From JBOHPP01 sp050731755 (GTDB lineage Bacteria; Methylomirabilota; Methylomirabilia; Rokubacteriales; CSP1-6): a DNA stretch of 5,770 nt. The notes beneath the pieces are model-generated. The model was not told the origin of the DNA. It was given only the letters and a program-made list of their open reading frames with translations, and made no database searches. The stretch lies in assembly GCA_050731755.1 (NCBI GenBank), contig JBOHPP010000006.1, forward strand, positions 1-5,770. The letters are read 5' to 3'. Positions 1 through 5,770 of the stretch are shown here, piece by piece (within the stretch, counting starts at the first letter, position 1; the number at the start of each line of letters is the position of its first letter). Made by a program: the position numbers and the translations under genes.

Positions 1-3000
1 TGCCCGAGAGCCTGCAGGGCAAGCTCCTCAAGGTGATCGAGGAAAAGACGGTGCGCCGGCTGGGCAGTACCCGGAGCGAGGCGGTGGACGTTTGGGTGAT
101 CGCGGCGTCGAGCGCGGATCTCCTCGACTCCACCCGTGACCGCCGGTTCCGCGAGGACCTCTACCACCGGCTGGCGGTCGTCACCGTGTCGCTCCCGCCG
201 CTCCGCGACCGCGGCGACGACATCCTCATGCTCGCCGAGCACTTCCTCCAGCGGGCCTGCCGTGAGTACGGGCTACCCTCCAGCACCCTCGATGCCGCGG
301 CCCGGGAGGCGCTGCTGGCCTACGATTGGCCCGGCAACATCCGCGAAATCTCCAACGTGATGGAGCGCGTGGCCCTGCTCGCCGAGACTGCGGTCGTGAC
401 CCGGGACATGCTCGGTCTGCCGGCGCCACGCGGGCTGCCGGCCGCGCGGGAGCGGCCGGCGCTCAGAGAGGAGCTGAGCAGCGTTGAGCGCGACCACCTG
501 CTGGAGGCCCTGCGGGAGAGCAACGGGAACCTCTCGCGAGCCGCCGAGCGCCTGGGCATCCCACGCAACACGCTTCGGTACCGGCTGGATAAATACGGGC
601 TGCGCGCGGGCGCCCCGGGGCCGGCCGGCCCGCGGCCCGGCCCCGCGGCCATGGCGTCGGCGCCAGCCGCCAAGATGCCGGCGTCGTCCGGGATCAGATG
701 GGAGCCTCGCCGTCTCACTCTGCTGCGGGCAGCTCTCGTTCCGATCTCGCCGGACAGGGCTCTGCCCGTGAGCCGCGCGCTCGAGGTGGTGGATGACAAG
801 GTGCGGGCCTTCGGGGGGCGCGTTGAGGAGCGGAGCCCTACGGGCCTGGTGGCGGCGTTCGGGATGGAGCCGGTGGAGGACGCGCCCCGCCGGGCGGCGC
901 ACGCGGCCATGGCCGTGCAGAAGGCGGCCGAGCGCGCGCGGGCCGAGGGTGAGGCGGTCGGGGTCAAGCTGGCGATTCACGTCGGCCGCTTCCAGGTCGG
1001 TTTGGGCAGCGGCACCGCCGAAATCGCCCTCGAGGCCAAGCATGGGGCGTGGGCGGCGCTCGACGCGCTCCTGGCCCGCGTGGACGCCGACACGGTGGTG
1101 GTCAGCGATTCCGCGGCCCCATTCCTCGAGCGCCGCTTCGACCTCGCACCGGTGGCTGCAGCCCCGGGCTCGTCGGGGCGCGCCTACCGCCTGGTCGAGC
1201 ACGAGCGGCCCGGCCTGGGCGTGGGCCGACGCATGGCCGCGTTCGTTGGCCGGCGCAAGAACGTCGACGTTTTGAAAGGCCACCTGGCGGCCGCGATGCG
1301 CGGCCAGGGGCAAGTCATCGGGATCGTCGGCGAAGCCGGCATCGGCAAGTCGCGACTGATCGCCGAGTTCCGCCAGAGCCTTGCCGGCCAGCCCGTGACC
1401 TACCGGGAGGGCACCTGCTTCTCCTACGCCAGCGCCACCCCCTACGTGCCGGTGCTGGCGATCCTGCGACAGAACTGCGGGATCACCGAATCGGACGCCG
1501 CCGAGACGATCATCACCAACGTTCGCCGCGCTCTGGAGCGGGTCGGGATGAACGTGGAGGAGTGGGCTCCGTACTTGCTCGAGCTCTTCGGGGTTCACGA
1601 GGGGACAGACCGACTGGCGGTGCTGACCCCAGAGGCGATCAGGCTGCGCACCGTCGAGACCCTGCGCCAGATGATCCTCAACGCCAGCCACGAGTGGCCT
1701 CTGGTGGTTGTCGTGGAGGACCTCCACTGGATCGACAAGACGTCGGAGAACGTCTTCGCTTCGCTGGTGACCGATCTCCCCGGCGCGCCGATCATGTTCG
1801 TGTCCACCTACCGCCCGGGCTATCGGCCGCCCTGGATCGACAAGTCCTTCGCGACCCAGATGGCGCTGTCGCCCCTGTCGCCTGAGGACAGCCTGACGAT
1901 GATGCGCTCGGTCCTCCAGACCGAGATTCCCGACCCCCTGGTCCGGATGATTTTGACCAAGGCCGAAGGCAACCCCTTCTTCCTCGAGGAGCTCTGCCGG
2001 GCGGTCGAGGAGCAGGGCAATCTGAACACTGCCCCCGGTGTGCCCGACACCATCGAGGAGGTGCTTTCGGCCCGGATCGAGCGGCTGCCCGACGAGCCGA
2101 GGAGGGTGCTCCAGACGGCGGCGGTACTGGGCCGCCAGTTCTCATCGCGCCTGCTCCAGGCCCTGTGGGAGGGCACCGACGCGCTGGACGCGCACCTGGG
2201 TCTACTCACCGGCCTCGAGTTCCTCTACCGGCGCGCCGCGGGGGAGGAGCGCCTCTACGTCTTCAAGCACGCGCTGACGCAAGAGGTCGCCTACGCCAGT
2301 CTCCCAGGGGCTCGCCGCCAGGCGCTCCACGCGGCGGCCGGGCGAGCCCTGGAGGCGCTCTTCGGCGACCGCCTCGAGGAGGCATACGACCGACTCGCCT
2401 ACCACTACTCGAAGACGGACGAGACGGCGAAAGCCGTTGAGTACCTCACCCGCGTCGCCGAGAAAGCGGCCGGCGGCTACGCGCACGAGGAGGCCCTCCA
2501 GGCCTGGAAGGAGGCGCTCCAGCATGTCGAGCGCCTGCCGGTCGACACGAGGGATCGCCGCCACCTCGAGCTCGTCCTCCAGTTGCCCTACTCGCTGCTG
2601 GCGCTGGGGCGCATCGCAGAGTTGCACGCCGTCCTCCTTCAGGAGCGCGATCGTCTGGAGCGCCTCCAAGATCCGGCGCTGGCCGCTCACTACTACTTCC
2701 TCGTGGCCCGCGCCTATATCTTCGTCGGCGGCCACGACCTGGCCGTAGAGAACGGGCGCCGGGCCATCGCCGAGGCCGAGCGCAGCGGCGATGAGGCGAC
2801 GATGGGCAAGGCCCATAGCGTGCTGGCCCTGGCCGACGCCATGTCGGGCCAGGCCTCCCGCGGGATCGAGCACGGCCAGCGAGCGGTGACGCTTCTCGAG
2901 AAGACGAAGGAGCAGTCCTGGCTGTGTTACGCCTACTGGGCGCTGGGCCTCTGCTACAGCCAGACCAGCGCGTTCCCGGAGGCTCTCGCTGCGGAGGCGC

Positions 3001-3695
3001 GGGCGCTGGCCATCGCCGAGGCGACAGGTGACCAGCAGGAAGCTCATGCGACCTGGGTCATGGGCATCGTGCACGCCGCGATGGGCGAGTGGGACCAGGG
3101 GATCACCGAATGCCAGCGTGCCGTCGAAAAGACCCGGGATGCCTTGAACCGCGCTATCGCCACGGGGTACCTGGGCTTCGCCTGTCTGGAGAAAGGCGAC
3201 ACGCAGCGCGCCATCACAGCTCTCGAGCAGTCGATTCCGTTTCTCCACCAGGTCGGGTTCCGCGCGTTCGAAGGCTGGTTTACCGCCTTCCTGGCCCAGG
3301 CCCACTGTCTCGAAGGCCGCCTCGACCGGGCGGAGGTGCTGGCCGGCGACGCCGTCCGCATCGGGACGGAGGCCAGGTTCGGGGTGGCCATAGGGTGGGC
3401 CCAGCAGGCGCTCGGGCGGGTCGCCCGCGCGCGGGGCGACCTCGCCGGGGCGGCCGCCAAGCTCGAGGAAGCGCTGGAGACCTTCGCCTCGGTTCACTCG
3501 CGTTACGAGCGCGCCCGGACCCACATCGATCTGGCGACCGTCCGGTGGCAGGGCGGGGAGCGGGAAGCGGCCCGGCGGCACCTCGACGAGGCGCACACCC
3601 TGTTCAAGACCCTCGAGGTTCCCCGTTACCGTGAGCGCGTGGAGCAGCTTGCGGGCCAATGGGGGATGCCCCTCGTCCCCGCCCGGCGCGCGTAG
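1..3695 (+). CDS. Sigma-54 activator fused to cyclase-like, STAND-type ATPase and TPR-like domains (5' partial)
   Basis: The frame is open from the left edge (first whole codon at 3) to TAG at 3693, so the true start lies outside; the GTG at 33 is an internal valine. Visible domains in order: C-terminal part of a sigma-54 AAA+ domain (LPPLRDR at 192-212, WPGNIRE at 327-347); Fis-type helix-turn-helix (about 480-602, NLSRAAERLGIPRNTLRYRL); Ala/Pro/Gly linker (603-698); class III cyclase-like domain (about 702-1190); STAND/AAA_16 ATPase with Walker A GEAGIGKS (1329-1352) and Walker B LVVVVEDLHWID (1701-1736); then about 420 residues of Ala/Leu-rich helical repeats resembling TPRs (about 2385-3647). 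Family knowledge: such activators hydrolyse ATP to remodel sigma-54 RNA polymerase, while STAND ATPase-TPR modules sense signals or bind partners. The cyclase-like part lacks the usual metal-binding aspartates. The GAFTGA loop and any receiver or sensor domain lie upstream and cannot be checked. The ligand is unknown. Domain order is confident; target genes are inferred. Confidence 0.93.
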   Translation, partial: PESLQGKLLKVIEEKTVRRLGSTRSEAVDVWVIAASSADLLDSTRDRRFREDLYHRLAVVTVSLPPLRDRGDDILMLAEHFLQRACREYGLPSSTLDAAAREALLAYDWPGNIREISNVMERVALLAETAVVTRDMLGLPAPRGLPAARERPALREELSSVERDHLLEALRESNGNLSRAAERLGIPRNTLRYRLDKYGLRAGAPGPAGPRPGPAAMASAPAAKMPASSGIRWEPRRLTLLRAALVPISPDRALPVSRALEVVDDKVRAFGGRVEERSPTGLVAAFGMEPVEDAPRRAAHAAMAVQKAAERARAEGEAVGVKLAIHVGRFQVGLGSGTAEIALEAKHGAWAALDALLARVDADTVVVSDSAAPFLERRFDLAPVAAAPGSSGRAYRLVEHERPGLGVGRRMAAFVGRRKNVDVLKGHLAAAMRGQGQVIGIVGEAGIGKSRLIAEFRQSLAGQPVTYREGTCFSYASATPYVPVLAILRQNCGITESDAAETIITNVRRALERVGMNVEEWAPYLLELFGVHEGTDRLAVLTPEAIRLRTVETLRQMILNASHEWPLVVVVEDLHWIDKTSENVFASLVTDLPGAPIMFVSTYRPGYRPPWIDKSFATQMALSPLSPEDSLTMMRSVLQTEIPDPLVRMILTKAEGNPFFLEELCRAVEEQGNLNTAPGVPDTIEEVLSARIERLPDEPRRVLQTAAVLGRQFSSRLLQALWEGTDALDAHLGLLTGLEFLYRRAAGEERLYVFKHALTQEVAYASLPGARRQALHAAAGRALEALFGDRLEEAYDRLAYHYSKTDETAKAVEYLTRVAEKAAGGYAHEEALQAWKEALQHVERLPVDTRDRRHLELVLQLPYSLLALGRIAELHAVLLQERDRLERLQDPALAAHYYFLVARAYIFVGGHDLAVENGRRAIAEAERSGDEATMGKAHSVLALADAMSGQASRGIEHGQRAVTLLEKTKEQSWLCYAYWALGLCYSQTSAFPEALAAEARALAIAEATGDQQEAHATWVMGIVHAAMGEWDQGITECQRAVEKTRDALNRAIATGYLGFACLEKGDTQRAITALEQSIPFLHQVGFRAFEGWFTAFLAQAHCLEGRLDRAEVLAGDAVRIGTEARFGVAIGWAQQALGRVARARGDLAGAAAKLEEALETFASVHSRYERARTHIDLATVRWQGGEREAARRHLDEAHTLFKTLEVPRYRERVEQLAGQWGMPLVPARRA
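480..602 (+). other. Fis-type helix-turn-helix DNA-binding domain within the activator
   Basis: The encoded stretch has the pattern of the C-terminal DNA-binding domain of NtrC-family activators: a leading helix (VERDHLLEALRESNGN), then NLSRAAERLGIPRNTLRYRL, ending in KYGL. In most family members this domain is the end of the protein. Here the reading frame runs on without a stop into a linker and more than 1,000 further residues. Its presence means the protein probably binds a specific upstream DNA site. Confidence 0.88.
702..1190 (+). other. Degenerate class III nucleotide-cyclase-like domain within the activator
   Basis: The segment opens with EPRRLTLL, matching the E-R-R-x-L-T opening of cyclase domains found before AAA_16/TPR modules. 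It continues with the expected landmarks: VRAFGGRVEE, LVAAFG, EDAPRRAAHAAMAVQ, VKLAIHVGRFQVG and DADTVVVSD. The two metal-binding aspartates expected near FxDLVGST and GDG are absent: the matching stretches read LLRAALVPIS and ERSPTGLVAAFG. The usual NxAARLQ stretch reads HGAWAALDALL. The domain is therefore probably non-catalytic and structural or ligand-sensing. The residue alignment was done by eye. Confidence 0.72.
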
Positions 3696-3738
3696 CAGCC
3701 TGACCGCGGACCCTTGCCGGCCTAGCGTTCGACAGCTG

Positions 3739-3752
3739 AGCCTGCCCAGGCT
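3739..3752. repeat. Short inverted repeat AGCCTG-CC-CAGGCT flanked by TTCGACAG copies
   Basis: Perfect 6-base arms separated by 2 bases lie between two direct copies of TTCGACAG at 3728-3735 and 3752-3759 (the second overlaps the last base of the arm). The group ends 51 bases upstream of the -24 GG of the sigma-54 promoter, a normal range for an enhancer site. There is no T-run, so it is a poor terminator candidate. It also resembles TTCGACAGGCT-type palindromic intergenic repeats common in high-GC genomes, so an activator-binding role is only possible. Confidence 0.4.
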
Positions 3753-3809
3753 TCGACAGGGGTGACTTCTGGTACCTGGCTAAGTTCCCGATTTTCTGAT
3801 TTTCTGCTC

Positions 3810-3824
3810 TGGCACCGGGATTGC
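3810..3824 (+). promoter_or_regulatory. Sigma-54 (-24/-12) promoter of the glycerophosphodiesterase gene
   Basis: TGGCACCGGGATTGC matches the sigma-54 consensus TGGCAC-N5-TTGC at every fixed position, with GG at 3811-3812 and GC at 3823-3824. Transcription is predicted to start about 12 bases downstream, near 3836. This leaves a leader of about 22 bases containing the GGAGG ribosome binding site. A T-rich tract with two tandem copies of GATTTTCT (3790-3797 and 3798-3805) lies just upstream. The placement in the gap, the orientation and the fit to the start codon all support a real promoter. Confidence 0.88.
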
Positions 3825-3844
3825 GCCCGGTCTGCGTCACCTAT

Positions 3845-3849
3845 GGAGG
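3845..3849 (+). promoter_or_regulatory. Ribosome binding site that sets the phosphodiesterase start
   Basis: GGAGG lies 8 bases before the ATG at 3858. It favours that ATG over the in-frame ATG at 3843, which overlaps the site and has no comparable site of its own. It also rules against the in-frame GTG at 3762, which lies upstream of the predicted transcription start. Confidence 0.8.
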
Positions 3850-3857
3850 GCGTGGCG

Positions 3858-4901
3858 ATGAGAGCAACGGCGAGCCTCAAGGTTCTCCTCCTGAGCATCG
3901 TCGCGTTTCTGGTGGTCGGCGTCCCTCTCGCCGAGTCGGGTCGCAAGCACCTCCAAGGCACGGTCGACCAGTTGCTGGGCCTGGAGGTGGGGCCCTTCGC
4001 GATCGGGCACCGAGGCTTCGGCGAGAATCTGGGTGAAGATCCGTCGCGGCCGATCGAGAATACCGTCGCCGCGGTCCGAAAGGGCTTCCGGGCAGGCCTC
4101 AGCGTGGTTGAGGTGGACGTGCAGCTCACCCGCGACGGCGAGGTTGCCGTCTTCCACGATGACTTCCTCCTGCCTGACTTCACCTGCCTCAACACCCTGA
4201 CGCTCTCCGAGCTGCAGGCGCGCCTGCCTCACGTTCCGAGCCTGCAGGCCGTGCTTCGCAAGGCACGCACGTTCAACCAAGCCTCGGGGCCGCTGCAGGG
4301 TCTCGTCATCGTCGAGCTGAAGGCCCCTGCCCCTCTGTGTGACCCCAACGACCGCCAGGAGCGGGCGATCGTGTCCGCGGTGGTCCGGGTCATCCGGCGG
4401 ATGGGGATGACGGGCCAGGTGATGCTCGCGTCTTTTTCGCCGGCGCTGCTCTCCATCGCCGCCAAGAAGGCTCCCGACATCACGCGCATCCTCACCATCA
4501 GCGGCCTGCAGTTCCTCACTGAAGAGGAGGTTGAATTCCTGCTCGGCCTCGAGGTCACCCCGATCGACAAGCGCCGCGACCTGGGCCTGCAGTGGGCGGA
4601 GATCGGGCTGATCTTCCGTCTTCCCGGCTATGGGTCTCTCGAAGAGGACGCAAAGGCCGCGATCCAGAAGGTCCTCTTAACCGCGGCCGTGACCGGCGCC
4701 CGGGTCATCGAAGCGGACCTCTTCTTCCTCAGCTTGGCCGGCGCACCCTTCGTCGACGCGTCGCACGGATACGGACTGAAGGTGCTCGGCTTCACGGCGC
4801 GCAACAGAACGGAGTGGTTGTTTTTGGAGTCCCTGGAGGTAGACGGCATCTACACGAACGACGTCCCCCTCGGCGTGGATCTGCAGGCAACGATCCCGTA
4901 A
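3858..4901 (+). CDS. Glycerophosphodiester phosphodiesterase, exported or membrane-anchored
   Basis: The 347-residue product belongs to the GDPD family, which hydrolyses glycerophosphodiesters (deacylated phospholipids) to glycerol-3-phosphate and an alcohol. The N-terminus MRATASLKVLLLSIVAFLVV is a signal peptide or uncleaved anchor; no lipobox cysteine is present and no cleavage site is clear, so action outside the cytoplasm is likely. Family motifs in order: GHRGFGEN (His51, Arg52), ENT (Glu67, Asn68), EVDVQLTRDG (Glu85, Asp87), FHDD (His100), VELK (Glu153, Lys155), ASFSP (190-194), GFTARN, and the closing VDGIYTNDVPL. All expected catalytic and metal ligands are present, and the length is close to that of periplasmic GlpQ. 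The start at 3858 is chosen for its GGAGG site and for lying downstream of the sigma-54 promoter. Head-group specificity cannot be told, and other phosphodiester substrates are possible. It has its own promoter, 162 bases after the activator gene. Confidence 0.92.
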   Translation: MRATASLKVLLLSIVAFLVVGVPLAESGRKHLQGTVDQLLGLEVGPFAIGHRGFGENLGEDPSRPIENTVAAVRKGFRAGLSVVEVDVQLTRDGEVAVFHDDFLLPDFTCLNTLTLSELQARLPHVPSLQAVLRKARTFNQASGPLQGLVIVELKAPAPLCDPNDRQERAIVSAVVRVIRRMGMTGQVMLASFSPALLSIAAKKAPDITRILTISGLQFLTEEEVEFLLGLEVTPIDKRRDLGLQWAEIGLIFRLPGYGSLEEDAKAAIQKVLLTAAVTGARVIEADLFFLSLAGAPFVDASHGYGLKVLGFTARNRTEWLFLESLEVDGIYTNDVPLGVDLQATIP

Positions 4902-4986
4902 GGCCAACCCCGCTCCGTCATCGCCGGTGGATCAACCAGCAGCCGGCGCCCTCCAGTCTCGACACTAGACCGCTTCGGACGCTCGA

Positions 4987-5014
4987 CGAAGACCCGGCAC
5001 CCGGCGAATCTTCG
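4987..5014. repeat. Imperfect dyad CGAAGA-N16-TCTTCG enclosing a 7-base tandem repeat
   Basis: Six-base inverted arms (4987-4992 and 5009-5014) flank a 16-base centre that holds most of a tandem ACCCGGC repeat (4992-4998 and 4999-5005). The right arm runs into TTCGACA at 5011-5017, a motif also seen upstream of the other sigma-54 promoter. It ends 57 bases before the -24 GG, a suitable distance for an activator site. There is no T-run after it, so it is not a clear terminator. Function is unproven. Confidence 0.35.
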
Positions 5015-5070
5015 ACACCGCCGGCATCGACGGGTCCTCAGCAAGTCGCTGATTTTCCGCTCGTCTCCTG

Positions 5071-5085
5071 TGGCACCGCCATTGC
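5071..5085 (+). promoter_or_regulatory. Sigma-54 (-24/-12) promoter of the BtaA-family gene
   Basis: TGGCACCGCCATTGC matches TGGCAC-N5-TTGC exactly, with GG at 5072-5073 and GC at 5084-5085. The predicted transcription start is near 5097, about 15 bases before the ATG and just before the AGGAG site. The core differs from the phosphodiesterase promoter only at two bases in the spacer. The sequence 21-31 bases upstream of the GG is also shared between the two. Confidence 0.88.
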
Positions 5086-5100
5086 GAGAGCAGAGCCGAC

Positions 5101-5105
5101 AGGAG
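5101..5105 (+). promoter_or_regulatory. Ribosome binding site of the BtaA-family gene
   Basis: AGGAG sits 6 bases before the ATG at 5112. Together with the sigma-54 promoter just upstream it fixes the start, in preference to the in-frame ATGs at 5124 and 5148. Confidence 0.8.
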
Positions 5106-5111
5106 ATCAGG

Positions 5112-5770
5112 ATGACCACGCTGATGCGGAGCGAGATCGTCACTCGCATGGACTTCTCCCGGCTGCGATACGGGCAGTGCTGGGAGGACGCGGACGTCCT
5201 GTTGTCCGCGCTCGACGTGCGCCCGGGTGACACGTGCCTGTCCATCGCCTCGGCCGGCGACAACGCCCTGGCCCTGCTCACCCGGGACCCGGCTCGCGTG
5301 GTGGCGCTCGACCTGAGCCCGGCCCAGCTCGCGGCCCTCGAGCTTCGCGTGGCCGCCTTCCGCGCCCTCAGCCACTCCGAGCTGCTCGCGCTGATGGGCT
5401 CGCGGCCCAGCGCGGATCGCCTGGTCCTCTACGAGCGCTGTCGTCCGCTGCTCAAGCCCGAGGCGCGCGATTTCTGGGATGCCCGCCCCGAGGACGTGAG
5501 CCGCGGGATTGGGCGGGCCGGGAAGTTCGAGCGGTATCTCGAGTTGTTCGTCCGGCGTGTGCTGCCCCTCGTGCACTCCCGGGCCCGGGTCGCCAGATTG
5601 CTGGCCGGAGGATCGCGGCCCGAGCGCGAGCGGTTCTACGATCGCACGTGGGATACCTGGCGCTGGCGCCTGGTATTCCGGCTGTTCTTCTCTCGCCGAA
5701 TGCTCGGCCAGCTTGGCCGCGACCCCGTGCTCTTCTCGCAGGTGCACGGCCCGGTCGCCGACCGCCTGTT
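5112..5770 (+). CDS. btaA: BtaA-like (DUF3419) S-adenosylmethionine:diacylglycerol 3-amino-3-carboxypropyltransferase (3' partial)
   Basis: The frame is open from ATG 5112 to the right edge, giving 219 residues, about half of a BtaA of roughly 400. Family landmarks are strong: RYGQCWEDADVL (19-30), a SAM-binding LSIASAGDNAL (43-53) followed by VVALDLSPAQLAALELRVAA (63-82), RDFWD (119-123), GIGRAGKFERYL (132-143) and WDTWRWRLVFRLFFSRRML (180-198). Family knowledge: BtaA moves the 3-amino-3-carboxypropyl group of SAM to diacylglycerol, making diacylglycerylhomoserine, which BtaB then methylates to the betaine lipid DGTS. No signal peptide is visible; the enzyme is expected to act at the inner face of the membrane. 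It has its own sigma-54 promoter 210 bases beyond the phosphodiesterase gene, so the two genes probably respond to the same activator type. A BtaB-type methyltransferase downstream would support betaine-lipid synthesis; that region is outside the window. Some DUF3419 members are uncharacterised, so the exact reaction is likely rather than certain. Confidence 0.87.
   Translation, partial: MTTLMRSEIVTRMDFSRLRYGQCWEDADVLLSALDVRPGDTCLSIASAGDNALALLTRDPARVVALDLSPAQLAALELRVAAFRALSHSELLALMGSRPSADRLVLYERCRPLLKPEARDFWDARPEDVSRGIGRAGKFERYLELFVRRVLPLVHSRARVARLLAGGSRPERERFYDRTWDTWRWRLVFRLFFSRRMLGQLGRDPVLFSQVHGPVADRL

Noticed and set aside
603..700. Hidden gene boundary between the activator and the cyclase-ATPase part
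   Set aside because: No stop codon exists in frame, and the ATGs at 651 and 675 lack a Shine-Dalgarno, so a single fused protein is the simpler reading.
273..1727. Long open frame of 484 codons on the - strand
   Set aside because: It lies wholly opposite the activator, whose frame encodes recognisable domains throughout. Its translation shows no known domain, and long antisense frames are expected in DNA with such G/C third-position bias.
2202..3659. Long open frame of 485 codons on the - strand
   Set aside because: It is antisense to the TPR-like tail, with no recognisable motif or ribosome binding site; it is a composition artefact.
3739..3752. Intrinsic terminator after the activator gene
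   Set aside because: The stem is only 6 base pairs with a 2-base loop and is not followed by a T-run.
3790..3806. IHF-binding site in the T-rich tract upstream of the first promoter
   Set aside because: Neither strand gives a good match to WATCAA-N4-TTR; only AT-richness supports it.
4592..5230. Open frame of 212 codons on the + strand spanning the phosphodiesterase end and the gap
   Set aside because: It overlaps two well-supported genes in another frame, is rich in Arg/Pro/Gly as expected of a shifted frame, and runs through the promoter.
4965..5747. Open frame of 260 codons on the - strand
   Set aside because: It covers the second sigma-54 promoter and the BtaA-family gene, which has strong family motifs on the + strand. 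The antisense product is low-complexity and unrecognised.

Overview
The window is GC-rich bacterial DNA carrying three genes, all on the + strand, with two short intergenic gaps of 162 and 210 bases. The strong G/C third-position bias and the domain content suggest a large-genome, high-GC environmental bacterium. A soil lineage such as Candidatus Rokubacteria or a relative is possible, but that placement is a low-confidence guess because there is no marker gene.

Region 1 (1-3695) is the 3' part of one very long gene. Its product begins inside a sigma-54 interaction AAA+ domain and continues into a Fis-type helix-turn-helix. After an Ala/Pro-rich linker come a degenerate class III nucleotide-cyclase-like domain, a STAND/AAA_16-type ATPase with intact Walker motifs, and a long helical repeat (TPR-like) tail. 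This is a fusion of a bacterial enhancer-binding protein (EBP) with a multidomain signalling ATPase. Region 2 (3858-4901) encodes an exported or membrane-anchored glycerophosphodiester phosphodiesterase. Region 3 (5112 to the right edge) is the N-terminal half of a BtaA/DUF3419-family protein, the enzyme type that starts betaine-lipid synthesis from S-adenosylmethionine and diacylglycerol.

The most notable signal is in the two gaps. Each holds a sigma-54 (-24/-12) promoter, TGGCACCGGGATTGC at 3810-3824 and TGGCACCGCCATTGC at 5071-5085, with exact GG-to-GC spacing. Each is correctly placed before a Shine-Dalgarno and ATG. The two promoters also share upstream sequence: an AAGT...GATTTTC block at identical distance from the -24 element, and a TTCGACA motif about 60 bases upstream of it.

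Together this looks like a sigma-54-controlled lipid locus. A phosphodiesterase would release glycerol-3-phosphate from deacylated phospholipids, and BtaA would make phosphorus-free membrane lipid. The fused activator next door is the obvious candidate regulator. The promoters and enzyme families are read from the sequence; the regulatory link and the phosphate-saving role are inferences.
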